From assembly GCA_026119935.1 (NCBI GenBank), contig JALRMH010000123.1:1-15892 (forward strand): a DNA stretch of 15,892 nt. Reading direction: 5' to 3'. Position 1 is the first letter of the stretch, and each line of letters begins with the position of its first letter. Below the pieces are notes generated by a model. That model ran no database searches. It was not told the origin of the DNA and saw nothing but the letters and a program-made list of their open reading frames with translations. Below are positions 1 to 10,111 of the stretch, one piece after another. Origin of the DNA: Endothia cerciana (Eukaryota; Ascomycota; Sordariomycetes; Diaporthales; Cryphonectriaceae). Position numbers and translations under genes: made by a program.

Positions 1-241
1 AAAGAAGGAGAAAGATATAATTTTTTTTAAAAGGAATGAAATCTAATAGTAATAAAAAAAAGAAAAAAGGTGCAATCTCTTTTCTAAAACGAATCAAATT
101 TATAACTTGAAGAAAAAAAAAAAGGAAAAAAAAAGTAGGCAGCCTTTTTTTTAAAAACTAATCAAGTCTAGTAGCAAAAGTAATCCAAATAATAGAGAGA
201 GCTTATAGCATAAAGGAGATAGCTACCTCTACCCTTCCCCT
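1..241. other. AT-rich non-coding edge
   Basis: The first 175 bases are poly-A and poly-T tracts with short A/G-rich stretches. No coding frame or RNA gene is visible. This stretch lies just downstream of the probable end of the giant pseudogene and could hold its 3' untranslated region. No convincing polyadenylation signal or terminal repeat was found. Confidence 0.5.
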
Positions 242-3200
242 TTACACTGCTTTATAAAGAGCAGAGTGAAACTACTCTGCTTATTCAGCTTTATCCTTAC
301 CTAGCTTGTCGTTAAGCCTACCTTCTCTACTATTTATACTAGCATATTCCTGAGTATACTCCTCTTAGAAGAGGCAGATAGCCTCTTTTAGCGCCTCTAT
401 TATCTGTGCTAGGCTAATAAACACCTGCTTATTATCAACTCTAGGCTATCTATTAAAGCTAACCCAGGATAGGTTAGTAAGATGTATAATATAAGTAGCA
501 GCAGTAGTCGCCTCCTCTCTATCTCTGCCTAGTATATAATCACCCTTAGGTTCGTCTACTTAGTAGATACAGCTAATAGTATAGGCAGGGATAGCAAAGC
601 TGTTCGAGAAGACACTAAGGCTAGGTGCTGCAGAGGGCTGTGCATAGTGCCTACCCTGCGCGACAAGGTGAAGGAGGTTATAGGGCTGAGAGGGCTAGAT
701 AAGCACAGGGGGCTGCTTGGACTCTATAGCCTGCACTAGTGCATGAAAGCTATCCGGGATAAGGTCTAGGTTAGCTGTATATGCGTTTTAGAGGGCCTGT
801 ACCTCCTGAGGGGAGATGTAGCTAGGCTGCAGGAGGGCTTAAACATAGTAGCAGTAAACGCTAGGATACCTATCCTAGAGCAGCGCTTGTACTTTTAGAG
901 TCTGTAGGACAGACTGCAGGTAGGTCTTATATAGTATAGTAAGGAAGGTCTGGATAGCACTATAATCCTTTTTTTAAGCCCTGGCCTAGGCTATCTAGAG
1001 GCTAGGGATATAGAAGTTAAGGTGGAAGCAGGGTGGCCTAGGGCGTGTAGACTATAAAGACTAGATAGAGAAGAACTTAGTGCTGTTTAGGTTTAGCGTG
1101 ATGAAGATATAGAAGCTAGTATAAGCTTCTATAAATACTGCAAAGTAGCTCTAGAAGGTATAAGAGAGCGCGTTCTTTCTTATTATAGCTGTAGCCTAGC
1201 GCTGCTAAGCCTAGCAGTAGTGTATAGTAAAAGGCTTCCTATGTTATAAAGTCTCTGCAGCACCTGCTAGAGCGCTAGGCACCTAGCCCTGTAAGATAGA
1301 GTTGATAAAGGCAGACTAGGGTATGTTGCTATATATATAGGTGAGGACAAGGATAGGCATCAGCAGGGCTTAGTTGAGGCTATAGTTGCGCCTGCAGGCC
1401 TTAGCACTGCGTAGCTTATGCGCGAGCGCAAAAACTGCGTCTAGGTCGGTAATCGAGAGGCAGCAGGTCTAATCCTGCTTCTATAGCACTAGGTTCAGGG
1501 CCTCGAATATAGCATTAGCTAAGGATTATAGGAGCATTAGCACCTTATAGCCCTTAGCACTCGATAAGCAGTAGCGAAGGGAGTGTAGCAGGTTATAGTT
1601 ATACTTAACTACGATAGATTAGAGTTTAAGGGTAAAAGCTGAGCAGAGCAGGCTAAAGATAGCAGCTTTGTCTCCTCTGGCCTTATGCTGACTAGTAGCT
1701 ATAGCTGCTAAGGCCTGCTAGTATTTCTCTAGGATCAGGCTATTAATAAATATATCAAAACTGAATATAGTATAGGGTTAATAGATGCTAAGTATACGCA
1801 CATCTCAGACCTAGTTTAGAAAACTGATAATACAGGTAATGCTAAAGTAAAGGTAAGAAAAGTCCTAGTTTTAGTGCTTACTATAGAAAAAGACTATGCT
1901 GAGCTCCTTATATACACTACTAAGGTTGAGGCCTGCTATTCTCTCTACTAGGTGTTTTACCTCTTTCTTCTCTGCCTTCTCTACCTCCTCTGCCTTCTTC
2001 TCTGATCTAGGGCCCTCTACTTCTACTATCCTTTCCTCCTCCTACTAGTGCAGCTACTGGCAGGCGCTACAGCACTGCAGCTGCACTTATATATAGCAGG
2101 CTTATAGCTATAGCAAGAGCTTAGGCTGGTCGCTAGAATAAGACAGCTTCAGGAGGCGCTGCAGAGCCTAAGTAGTGTAAGTCTATAAGATACGCTCTTC
2201 TAGATTAAAGAAGTCACTAGGGTCTAGCTGTGCCTTACTAGAGTGTAGTAGCCCTGTAGTAGTGCAGGTGCAGGAGCGGCTATAAGCAACTAGCTGCTTA
2301 AGAATAAGAAAATAGCAGCTGCTAGCAGCAAGGAGGAGTTAGTTTAAAAAACGTATAAGTACGAGGAAGAATAGGGTATGCTGCTTATTAATAGGCAAAA
2401 GAGGCTTAAAAGGTCGAGGCTTATAGTAGAGCAGAGTGTTTAGGTCTAGCTTAGCAAGAAGGGTAAAGAGGATAGTAGTCTTCTGCTATATATTATATAA
2501 AGGGAGCGTAGCATCTATATTAATGTTCAGGCAGTAAGTGATATATACTATATAGTGCTGCTAGGCCTAGTCAAGCCCTTTGCTTATATAATAATAGCTG
2601 TTTATAGTCCTATACCTATGCTTATAGCAGTGTATAGCCTACTAGCAGCGCTAGTCCTTAGTAAGCTTAAGAAGGCGAAAGCTTAGCTTAGAGAAGGCTG
2701 CTGCGTACTTGTTAAAAGTCTAGAAGATGTTCTTATAAGAATTATATATCTTGATATAAGGGACAGGCTATAGGGTGAGCTAGTCTGAGTGCTGATTAAT
2801 AAGCTTAAAGGTCGTAATATTATAGAGGCTATACTTTATAAAAGAACGCGCCTGAAAGTTGGATAGCATAGGCTTGTTCTAGCTCTGTGTAGAGCGGCGC
2901 TCCTGCTGCTAGGTAGGGCGGTTGATGAGCTCCTTTTCGATATAGTATAGGCAGTCCTGTTTGTAAAAGAGCGAGATAGGTTCGCCCCTGTTGTCGTCGT
3001 CATCCTCCTCCTCCTCCTTGTTCTGCCCACGCTACGGGAAGTCCACCAGGGCAAAGTCCACCCAGAACCAGTCTAGGTAGAGGAGGGCCGGCGCTAGGCG
3101 GCAGAGATACTGCTAGTAGAGCTTGGACAGGGCGTCCTTAGGCTGGCTGCTAAACAGGGTGTTCTTAGTGCTGTAGGCCTAAAAGAATAGCAAGGGCTAG

Positions 3201-4635
3201 GCAAACTTTTAAAGGAACTTGTTATAGAAGCCTAAAAGCTAGTCTTATAAGGGCCTAAGGAACTTGCTATTAATAAACTCTTTATAGTGTGTGCAGTAGT
3301 AGCCTTCTCTATGCTAAAGCTTTAGCTAAAGGGCTGTTGCTTAAGTAAGGATCGATGCTTATAAGAGCGTATAAGACTAGTGTAGATAGGCTAGCACTGC
3401 AGCTTGTAAAGTAGGAAGGAAGCACTTTATATAGAAGATATTAAGGTTGCTATTGGCTAGGGTATTAGTTGCAGAGCAGAGTGGATATAGACGTTTATTG
3501 CGCTGCTGCTGCTGCTGCTGCTGTAGTACTGTCTCTGCCTTTTGCTCTAGCAGCGCCTCTTTCTTATACTTGTAATATTTAGCTGTAGGGTTGAAATACA
3601 GGAAGAGGATATAAAGAGTATTCTGCGCAGGTATAGATTTAATAAAGCCTAGTATAAGGTTCTTAGTCAGGTAGGGCTTAATATTCCTCTCTTTCCTGAT
3701 ATAATAATATGAATTCTAATAGATTATAATAATAAAGGAAGGCAGGGTTAATAATAAGAAGTAGTACTATGCAAACGCTATAAGGCTTTGAACCTCTATA
3801 ACTTATAAGTTAATATCTTATATATAATAGATATAAGTATTAAGTAAGGCTCTTAATATATAGTCTTCTAACTTTTATAGAGAAAGAGGCTAGCTATAGT
3901 AGTAGTCTTTGTAAAGAAGCTTATAGTAGTCAGGTATAAAGCCTTTAGCAAAGTCTAATTAAGTAAAGGGGCGGTTAAGGTGTAATAGAAACTAAAGTCT
4001 CTCTACAGCAGAGCATTTAGAGAGGTCTTCTTTTATATAAGTAAGTGCTTAGGCTATAGTAGAAAGAGTATAAGGATAAGGATACTCTTCTTAAGGCCTT
4101 AGGTAGTCTATTTGATATATATAAAAGATTAGTTACTCGAGCTCTAGTAGATTATATAATAATAAGACCTAGGAGAAGTAGCTAGGCCTACTATAAGAGC
4201 AATAAGGCAGGTTTACTTCTCGGAGAATATTAGCTGCCTGTTTCCTTACGCTATAAAGCATCTGCGCCTGTAGAAAAATATTATATATGCGTAGCTAGTC
4301 AAGCGCAGAGATCTCTTCTCTGTCTTCGTTATTACTATCCTCAGAACCTAGCAAGCTAGATAATAAGTCGCTATTACTAAGCCTGCTAAGGTTACTGCTT
4401 TAGCTAGCCTAGCTAAGGCTGTCTAGGCTGTTGTCTTTATTAAAATTATCAACAAGACCTAGCCCCTCTTCTTCTATAGCTATATCTTCATTACTAGCTT
4501 TAAAAGCACTCGCGTTGCTGCTAGGGCTAGTAAGGCTAGGCCGGTCTAGGCTGTTGTTTTCATAAACATCCTCGATAGAATCCAGCGCCCCCTTCTCTAT
4601 AACTATATCTTTATAACTGCCTTTCTACTCACCTT
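242..4635 (-). pseudogene. Giant RIP-degraded pseudogene, unknown family (~1,450 codons)
   Basis: Reading the minus strand from about 4630 to the TAA at 242-244 gives one continuous codon phase; codons checked near 4568, 3503 and 242 are in register. The frame holds dozens of TAG and TAA stops, almost no TGA, and no frameshift that I can detect. Several stops sit where Trp or Gln is expected. The least damaged part (about 2930-3130) has a Trp/Phe/Asp-rich stretch (LDWFWVDFALVDF) followed by an acidic run (KEEEEDDDDN). Other visible parts are a poly-Gln tract (3503-3523), a Cys-containing stretch (QLQCCSAC, near 2050-2070), a charged coiled-coil-like segment (about 1960-2040) and a Ser/Asn/Asp-rich N-terminal portion (about 4320-4600). 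I recognise no family. It follows the SNF2 and ubiquitin segments on the same strand. The true start codon is not identified, and ATG may have mutated to ATA. An upstream exon is likely near 4861-5056. Confidence 0.7.
3503..3523 (-). repeat. (CAG)7 poly-glutamine microsatellite
   Basis: Seven intact CTG units on the plus strand are seven in-frame CAG codons of the giant pseudogene. They sit in a region where many isolated CAG codons appear as TAG. An unmutated run suggests slippage expansion after the mutational episode, or protection of the run. Confidence 0.85.
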
Positions 4636-4860
4636 TTAAACTCCCTGAAGTGAAACTAAACACAGGCTGGACTAGCAATAGAGATCCTATAATAGCTAGA
4701 TAAGAGAGCTATTATAATAAGTGAGGGGAGTGCTGTAGCAGCAGCTGGAAAGGAGATGAGGATAGGTGGTTGCTATAGCTAGATGGCTAAGAGCTAATAA
4801 ATGAAGTGGCTTATAAGATCTGCAGGTTGATGCTAGATTAGAACCTGCTTTCTGTGGTTA
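4636..4860 (-). other. Probable intron or damaged 5' coding region of the giant pseudogene
   Basis: The upstream exon-like block (4861-5056) and the main frame of the giant pseudogene are in different phases, so an intron or an indel should lie here. A good acceptor-like sequence (a pyrimidine stretch ending TTTCCAG on the minus strand) occurs near 4740-4760. A GGTGAGT donor-like site lies at about 4626-4632. I could not find a donor and acceptor pair whose phases match, so the boundaries stay open. Confidence 0.35.
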
Positions 4861-5056
4861 TATATACTCTTCTGCTTTAGCAGAGGAAGGCTTGATAGGT
4901 AGGATTAGTCTAGGCAAGGCCTTGTTAAACTTAATGTTCCTCCTGTGCTCGTACTTCTTATTAGCGCTTGCAGCAGCGCTGTTACCGCTTATAATTAGCC
5001 TGCTGTTGTTCAGCTACTATAGGTCTAGCAGATATAGCGAATCTATATAAGTAGTG
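4861..5056 (-). pseudogene. Exon-like block upstream of the giant pseudogene
   Basis: On the minus strand this block reads as a plausible basic protein segment (ANKKYEHRRNIKF, then LPRLILPIKPSSAKAEEY) with TAG replacements near its start, and ends at an in-frame TAA at 4858-4860. Its phase differs from the main frame of the giant pseudogene. It is probably a 5' exon of that gene, with a GTATAT donor-like site near its end. No ATG is visible upstream in frame. Confidence 0.4.
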
Positions 5057-5455
5057 AAAGGATAAGTTAGTAAAGTGAATAGATTATACTAAAGCTTTAC
5101 TTATAAATAAGAAGTAATAGAGAAGATGTAAAGAAGGGTTGATATAGAAGATATATTATTGATAAAGCATTAAATAGCTAGAATCAGGCTCTATTAGTTG
5201 AATTTTGTTTGAGAAGGTGTATTAGGCTGTTTTATAGTTAAACCTTCTTAGCTTTCTAAAAGGGGTAAATCTAGCGATAGGTATAGATAAAGAAGCTTTT
5301 ACTCCTCTAGTACAGAGCTTTAAAATAGAAAGAACTAAGCATCTTCTGCTTATTAATAGGTAGGGTAAACTAAGATAGTTATTAGTTATAGCAGGGGTTT
5401 ATTATATATATAGGTTTAGCAGGGAATAGCTATATTGTTTCCTTTTTTTACCTTT
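5057..5455. other. AT-rich stretch with no recognisable gene
   Basis: Both strands are rich in TA steps and stops in all frames, and no conserved segment is visible. By position it could hold an intron, or the promoter of the giant pseudogene if that gene is transcribed separately from the ubiquitin segment. Confidence 0.4.
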
Positions 5456-5540
5456 TTAAACTTAATTGTCTCTATAAAGTAAATATTATCTCGCTCCTTC
5501 CCTTTTTTTTTTTTTTAATCTTTTAGATTCAATTGCCTTC
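5456..5540. repeat. Two arms of the CTRGACTYAATT hairpin family
   Basis: Arms at about 5456-5473 (AAACTTAATTGTCTCT) and 5525-5540 (AGATTCAATTGCCTTC) are both in forward orientation, with a long T-run between them. They lie just downstream, in transcription order, of a GTATAAG donor-like site (5567-5573) at the end of the ubiquitin segment. This suggests an intron. Confidence 0.55.
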
Positions 5541-5573
5541 AGAAATGCTTTTACGAGTGATCTCTTCTTATAC

Positions 5574-6040
5574 CTCAACTCTTCTCTAATAGGTGGCCTC
5601 CTTCTAGATGTTGTAGTCAGAGAGGGTGCAGCTGTCCTTATACTGCTTGCCAGCAAAGATAAGGCGCCGGCTGGGCTTGATATTATCTGCTATGTCCTAA
5701 ATCTTAGCCTTAGCGTTGTTGGTAGCGCGGCCGTCCTTATACTGCTTGCCGGCGAAGATGAGGCGCCGGCTAGGCTTGACATTGTCTGCTGTGTCCTGGA
5801 TCTTAGCCTTAGCGTTATCAGTAGCATAGCTGTCCTTACACTGCTTGCTAGCGAAGATGAGGCGCTGGCTAGGCTTGATATTATCCGCTGTATCCTGGAT
5901 CTTAGCCTTAGTGTTATCGGTAGTGCAGCTGTCCTTATACTGCTTGCCGGCGAAGATGAGGCGCTATTAGTCTAGGGGTTATCTATAGCTTCGACCTTAA
6001 GAGGGATAGGCCTGCTTTACAGCCGTGCTGCTTATATAAG
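5574..6040 (-). pseudogene. Ubiquitin-derived segment with internal tandem duplication, RIP-mutated
   Basis: The minus strand reads as ubiquitin-like sequence. The N-terminal part resembles ubiquitin residues 11-18 (RPIPLKVE). It is followed by PLD**RLIFAGKQYKD, against PPDQQRLIFAGKQ in ubiquitin, then by repeats of KAKIQDTADN and RLIFAGKQ, and it ends in TLSDYNI*KEAT, against TLSDYNIQKEST. The substitutions are diagnostic: CCA to CTA, CAA to TAA and CAG to TAG fall at invariant Pro and Gln positions. The usual C-terminal LRLRGG is not recognisable, so classical processing and conjugation would be doubtful even before mutation. Residues about 19-36 seem deleted or altered in the first copy. 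The segment lies between two hairpin-family elements and may be a separate exon. It could be the 3' part of the SNF2 gene, the 5' part of the giant gene, or a gene of its own. Confidence 0.8.
5634..5966. repeat. 99-bp tandem repeat (about 3.4 copies) within ubiquitin
   Basis: The unit starts at 5634, 5733, 5832 and 5931, an exact 99-bp period, or 33 codons. It covers roughly ubiquitin residues 21-53 (helix through RLIFAGKQ). The differences between copies that I compared are transitions, mostly G/A, as expected if the duplication predates some of the mutation. The fourth copy is partial and joins the diverged N-terminal part. Confidence 0.92.
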
Positions 6041-6069
6041 GAGATAGCGCTTTCTGCTTTCTATAGCAG

Positions 6070-6140
6070 GTGGACCTAATTATGCTTATAAAGTGCTGAC
6101 CGCGCCTTTTTTTTTTTTTTTCCGGCCTAATTAAATCTAG
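6070..6140. repeat. Hairpin-family element next to the ubiquitin segment
   Basis: Forward arm TGGACCTAATTATGCTT at 6071-6087 and reverse arm CCGGCCTAATTAAATCTAG at 6122-6140 flank a T16-type run. The pair matches the arms seen in the SNF2 introns. It lies immediately 5' (in transcription) of the ubiquitin segment, where an intron acceptor would be expected. Confidence 0.7.
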
Positions 6141-6450
6141 TCTTTGCTAATCAATAGAAATTTCACAAAGGGGTTAAAAAAGGTAAGGGTTAGGCCTGGT
6201 AAGCATATATATCTTCTATAAGGCTATAGAATATAAAAGGGCTTTAGCCTAGAATCTGTCTATTATTAATTATCAGAATAAGCAGTATAATAGGTGCTTT
6301 ATATAGAAGGTGCTGATATAAGAGGACCTTTGCTTGATTATATTATAACTAGGCTTTAGCAGGGCCTTGAGAAAGACAAATAATATAAAAAGAGCAGAAG
6401 ACAGTAGAGAAGAAAAAAAGGTCGGCTAGAGCGCTGCTTGCTCTGCCTAC
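6141..6450 (-). other. Spacer between SNF2 and ubiquitin segments
   Basis: No clear gene. A short frame near 6290-6370 reads as a weak protein-like segment (ALLKPSYNII), but nothing supports it further. The stretch starts at the GTGAGT that overlaps the SNF2 stop codon and ends near the hairpin element at 6070-6140. It is therefore either the SNF2 3' flank or an intron joining SNF2 to ubiquitin. Confidence 0.4.
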
Positions 6451-7834
6451 TCACTTCCTAGCCTTCTTAGCCTTCCTAGCCTTTCTAGCCTTTTTAGCAG
6501 GCAGGGTGCTAGCTGATCCGGTGCTGTTCTGAGCAGATCCCTTTCGCTTGCAGCCTTAGGGGACAGGGGCTGAGATTTCGTCAAGACTCTAGTTATAGTT
6601 CACCTTAGCCTGAGCGCGACCTAAGCAGTAAGTAGGCATAGAAGGAGGCGCGGACGCCTGCACCCCCTTGTCTATATTTATCTCAGCCTCCTGCTCAGCC
6701 TCCTTTTTAGCCTTCTCCTCAGCCTCCTTCTCGGCCTGCTCGGCCCCTTCCTTATGCACCGACGCCTGCTTGTGCTCAGACCTGGGCGTCTCGACCACGC
6801 CTATGTCCTCGTCCGATAGGTCGTCTAATAATGCTGACAGGCCCTCTAATAAGTCCTCTAGCGCAAGGGCGGGCAACTCCTCCGAGGCTAGGGTAGGCAC
6901 AGGCAACTCCTCTAGGGTATTAGGAACTATAGCTGCGTCCTTCGCCTTCTATCCGCAGGAACTACTCGCCCTTGCTAGGGTACTCGCTAGCTATATATTA
7001 GTAAATGCTGTAGGTGCCTGTATGTGCATAGAGCGCACTGCTGCCTAGCCGATTAGGTCTAGCGCGTTATGCATCTTAGTTATAAAGCTGTAATCCTTCT
7101 CTATGCCCTTATAGATAGCCTTGATAGCTGTGACTATAATATCCTAGTTGATATTATTGTAGTTAATGCTGTGTGTCTCCTAAAAGACGACTAGCGATAA
7201 TAGGTTCTGCGACAGCATTACGATCTGCTTATTAGCTAGGTCTATATCCTTCTTATTATTAGCGTCTAGGTCGCAAAGCAGGATAAAGAGGCTAGCAATA
7301 GTAGAGTAGTACTAGCTGGACTTAATATAATAGGCTAGGTTATACTCCTTAATGCAGGCTAACAGGTTCTTAATCTATATATACTAGTTGAACGACTAGC
7401 CTAACTAGCATTAAACGAACTTGAAGGCGATAACCTCCTGTATATTATTATCTATTTAGTGCAGGATAGAACTCTCTGCTAATAGCTGTGCTATCTACTT
7501 CACTATGATTCTGAGCTCTTGAATATTATTATAGGTGTTATTGACCTTGATCAGAACCTAGTCTACTAGCTTCTTCTAGCTTATATAGATGATCTAGTAA
7601 AACACTTGAATTATATAGTTATAATTCTAGTAGTATGATAGACAGACACTGCGCTAGCAGCAGGTATAGAGGTTAAAGCTAATGATCTATAAGCTAAGAG
7701 ATAAGATAATAATATTAATGTCCTCTTAAGAGTTAGTAAACTGCTTTTAAGCAGATATATGCTCTAGATGTATTATTCCGGTATTATAGTTGATGACCTT
7801 TAGCTTAATTTTATATATTAGAGTATATAAGCGA
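6451..7834 (-). pseudogene. SNF2 exon 5: C-terminal helicase lobe, acidic region and basic tail
   Basis: The exon starts after TACTAAT...CTAG, a good branch point and acceptor, and its first base completes the phase-2 codon of exon 4. Helicase motif V (FNLYTCC, 7657-7680), a YYWNYN-type segment and motif VI with KKLVDWVLIKV after it (about 7540-7590) mark the second RecA-like lobe. A relatively undamaged island (6589-6906) encodes acidic and coiled-coil sequence (EQAEKEAEEKAKKEAEQ). The last residues, PAKKARKARKAKKARK, look like a nuclear localisation tail, followed by TGA. The AAGTGAGT at this stop is also a perfect splice donor. Confidence 0.8.
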
Positions 7835-7908
7835 CTAGAGATATATTAGTATATGCGTAGCTTTTCTTTTTTTTTCTCTTTTTTTTTAATTGGGTTTTTT
7901 TAGCCTGT

Positions 7909-8000
7909 TGGACTTAATTATGCTCTTAAAGTCTAGATATCTTAGGAGGGGAAGCGGCTGCTAGCAAGGGGGGGGGGTTTTTGGACATAATTGAGTCCAG
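7909..8000. repeat. Hairpin-family element in SNF2 intron 4 (copy a)
   Basis: The forward arm GGACTTAATTATGCTC (7910-7925) and reverse arm GGACATAATTGAGTCCAG (7983-8000) are inverted copies; the reverse complement of the second is CTGGACTCAATTATGTCC. A G10 run lies between the arms. Confidence 0.75.
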
Positions 8001-8076
8001 CCAGGCTAGGATGAAAATAGGCTGCCTTTTTTTTAATATTTTTTTATAATTTTTTTTTTTTTTTTTTTTTTAGTGT

Positions 8077-8139
8077 AGCTGGACTTGATTGTGTCTAAAA
8101 ATAGTATATCCTGGCCTTTTTTAGACGCAATTGAATCCA
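8077..8139. repeat. Hairpin-family element in SNF2 intron 4 (copy b)
   Basis: One of the clearest copies. GCTGGACTTGATTGTGTCT (8077-8095) followed by AAAAA pairs with TTTTTTAGACGCAATTGAAT (about 8118-8137). This gives a stem of about 24 bp with few mismatches around a loop of about 15 bases. A long T-run lies immediately to the left. Confidence 0.85.
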
Positions 8140-8216
8140 ATACTGGTAAAAAAAGAAGAAAAAAAAGAGGGGAAATAAAAAAAGGGGGGGGCAGTAGGTT
8201 AAAGTAGGAGACTTAC

Positions 8217-10111
8217 TCTTATAGGAACCGCCTGTCTATAAAGACGACTATACAGCTGTTAATCTCAAACTTATTCTTTATATATTTGTTGACAGTATAG
8301 AAAAAGAGCAGGGAGTAGGTTAAGTAGAAGTAGGCGTTACTAGCATAGTCGTTCTAAAGCAGGTCGCAAGGATTATAAATAGCTATATAGATATACTTTA
8401 TACTACCTTTATCTATTTTAGCTAACTATGCAGTATATACAACGCTAAGGCAAAGCATGCTAGCAGCCTGCTTACTACAGCTAGCCTAAGTCCTCTTACT
8501 AGTCTTGCAGGAGTCCTTTATAAGGGCAGACGTACTAGGCATTATAACCTTTTAAACCTCCTAGTTTAAGCCCTTTTTTAGTAAACCCTAAGCTGCGTTT
8601 AGGAGGTAAGCAGCAGTCTTAGAATCGAGCCTAACAGCAGCCTAGACATCCTCTATCTGCATACTAGTAATAGGGTCCTGCTTCACATAGCGCTCGTCAA
8701 ATAGGAGCTTATATATAAGGAAGTCTAGCAGCGTGAGGGATAACAGGCGGTGATAATGCATATTCAGAGACCTTATTAGCTTCCTCAGCACCTGATGAAT
8801 AGTTGCGCTCTGCAAAAGCAACTTCTTAGGCGTCTTGCCCTTCTGCGTATACAAGGTCTGCAGCAATATATCTGTAGTGGCCTGCAGCATCTGCCTGTCG
8901 TCCTTGTTCATCTCTACCTCTAGCGTCTAGATGCGGTAGGGGGGGATCTCGGTCACAGGGAAGCTAGTAGAGCCGTTAGGGAGCACAAGGGGCGTCGACA
9001 TAGTGCGCTTTATCTAGGCTACCCGGAACACTATCTCGGCCTCCCGGCTGCGTAGCTAGGTGGACTTAGAGCTCTAGAGGAAAAAGGCGTAGTAGGATAA
9101 GATCGACTAAAACTTGTTCCTGCTTAGGTCCTTCTTATACTATTTCTAGAATGCCTAGAGCACGATCTTCTGCTCTTTAGTAAGGTCCTGCTAAATAATA
9201 TCAGGCTCTTTGTCTAGCAGCATAAAGGGGTTGTAGGCTAGGTTGCGGATGATCTGCAAGGCCTGCTCCCTGCTTGCTATATAAAAAATCTCGCTAAGGC
9301 TAGATATATTATTAGCTATATTGCAGAACCTAGCTATATTAGCAAGGTTATTAAGCGCAGGCATAGCAGATAAGTATATAATACTATGCTTTTTAATAAG
9401 AAGGACGCTTTAGTAGAAGCGAGATGTAGTATAATGTGCGATATAAGCTTTATTTAGAAATATTATATCGAAGACAGGCTAAGCTGTATAGTCTTAAGGA
9501 TAAAAGCAGGACGAAAGGCTGTACTTGATTATACAGCTTGTAGGGACTTGCAAGCTTATCTTATCTAGGGTGGCTACAGACTTGCCTTTGATAGTAGTAT
9601 AAACTAGGCTGACCTTAGTGTCCTTAAAGGACTTAGAGAAGATATTTTTTAAGGCTGCAGGCAGCAGGTCGTCTACTATATTATAGCTACCTGCCTGCTA
9701 GGCTTAGAGGTTGAGACTAGGGGGGGCTCTCTTAAATGCAACAGGCGTAAGGGATAGGCTCGACCCTAGTATGTCACCTACCTCCTCTTTTACTAGCTCT
9801 CCCTCCGGCTCTTTAGTCAGGTTTATATCGTCCTATAAGCTGTTGGTATTATAGACTAGGCTGTCGTCGTTCTTCGCGACCTCCCTTTCCTCCTCCTTCT
9901 TAATACCCTGCTAGATACTAGTGATTTTATTGCGGAAGTAGCTGCTCAGGTTAGACACAGCGACCTCCTTCCTGCTGATAGTAAGGTATAGATAGATCTC
10001 GTCCTCTAGGTTGTCTGAGTTATCTAGGTTATTAAAGGTGAAGCGCAGGTTCTTTAGTATAAACTAGGCCTGCAGTATGCTATAGGAATAAATAAAGAGC
10101 TTGCAGGCTGT
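8217..10111 (-). pseudogene. SNF2 exon 4: motifs II-III and inter-lobe region
   Basis: The exon starts right after a long pyrimidine tract ending TTTTAG (acceptor 10112-10113) and stays in the phase of exon 3. Its first third is an acidic insertion (for example KKEEEREVAKNDD). It continues with a VPTSCI segment, the Walker B region FDIIFLNKAY (about 9440-9472) and motif III, IIYLSAMPALNN (about 9350-9385). An undamaged island at 8642-8911 reads EMNKDDRQMLQATTD, following IPPYRI*TLEV, the usual region after motif III in SNF2 proteins. I count about 20 TAG, 5 TAA and no TGA in frame. Confidence 0.82.

Larger units (their letters stand above)
7835..8216 (-). other. SNF2 intron 4 (382 bp, phase 2)
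   Basis: Donor GTAAGT (8216-8211); branch-like TACTAAT with acceptor CTAG at 7835-7836. Splicing keeps the frame (GA|T). It contains two hairpin-family elements, runs of T/A including one of about 23 bases, and two C-runs on the coding strand (8184-8191 and 7968-7977). Confidence 0.75.

Noticed and set aside
2836..3054. Open frame of 72 codons on the minus strand
   Set aside because: It is out of phase with the long frame of the giant pseudogene, which reads LDWFWVDFALVDF and an acidic run across the same bases.
6668..7048. Open frame of 126 codons on the plus strand (Ser/Ala/Cys-rich)
   Set aside because: It is the antisense shadow of the Glu/Lys/Ala-rich C-terminal part of SNF2 exon 5.
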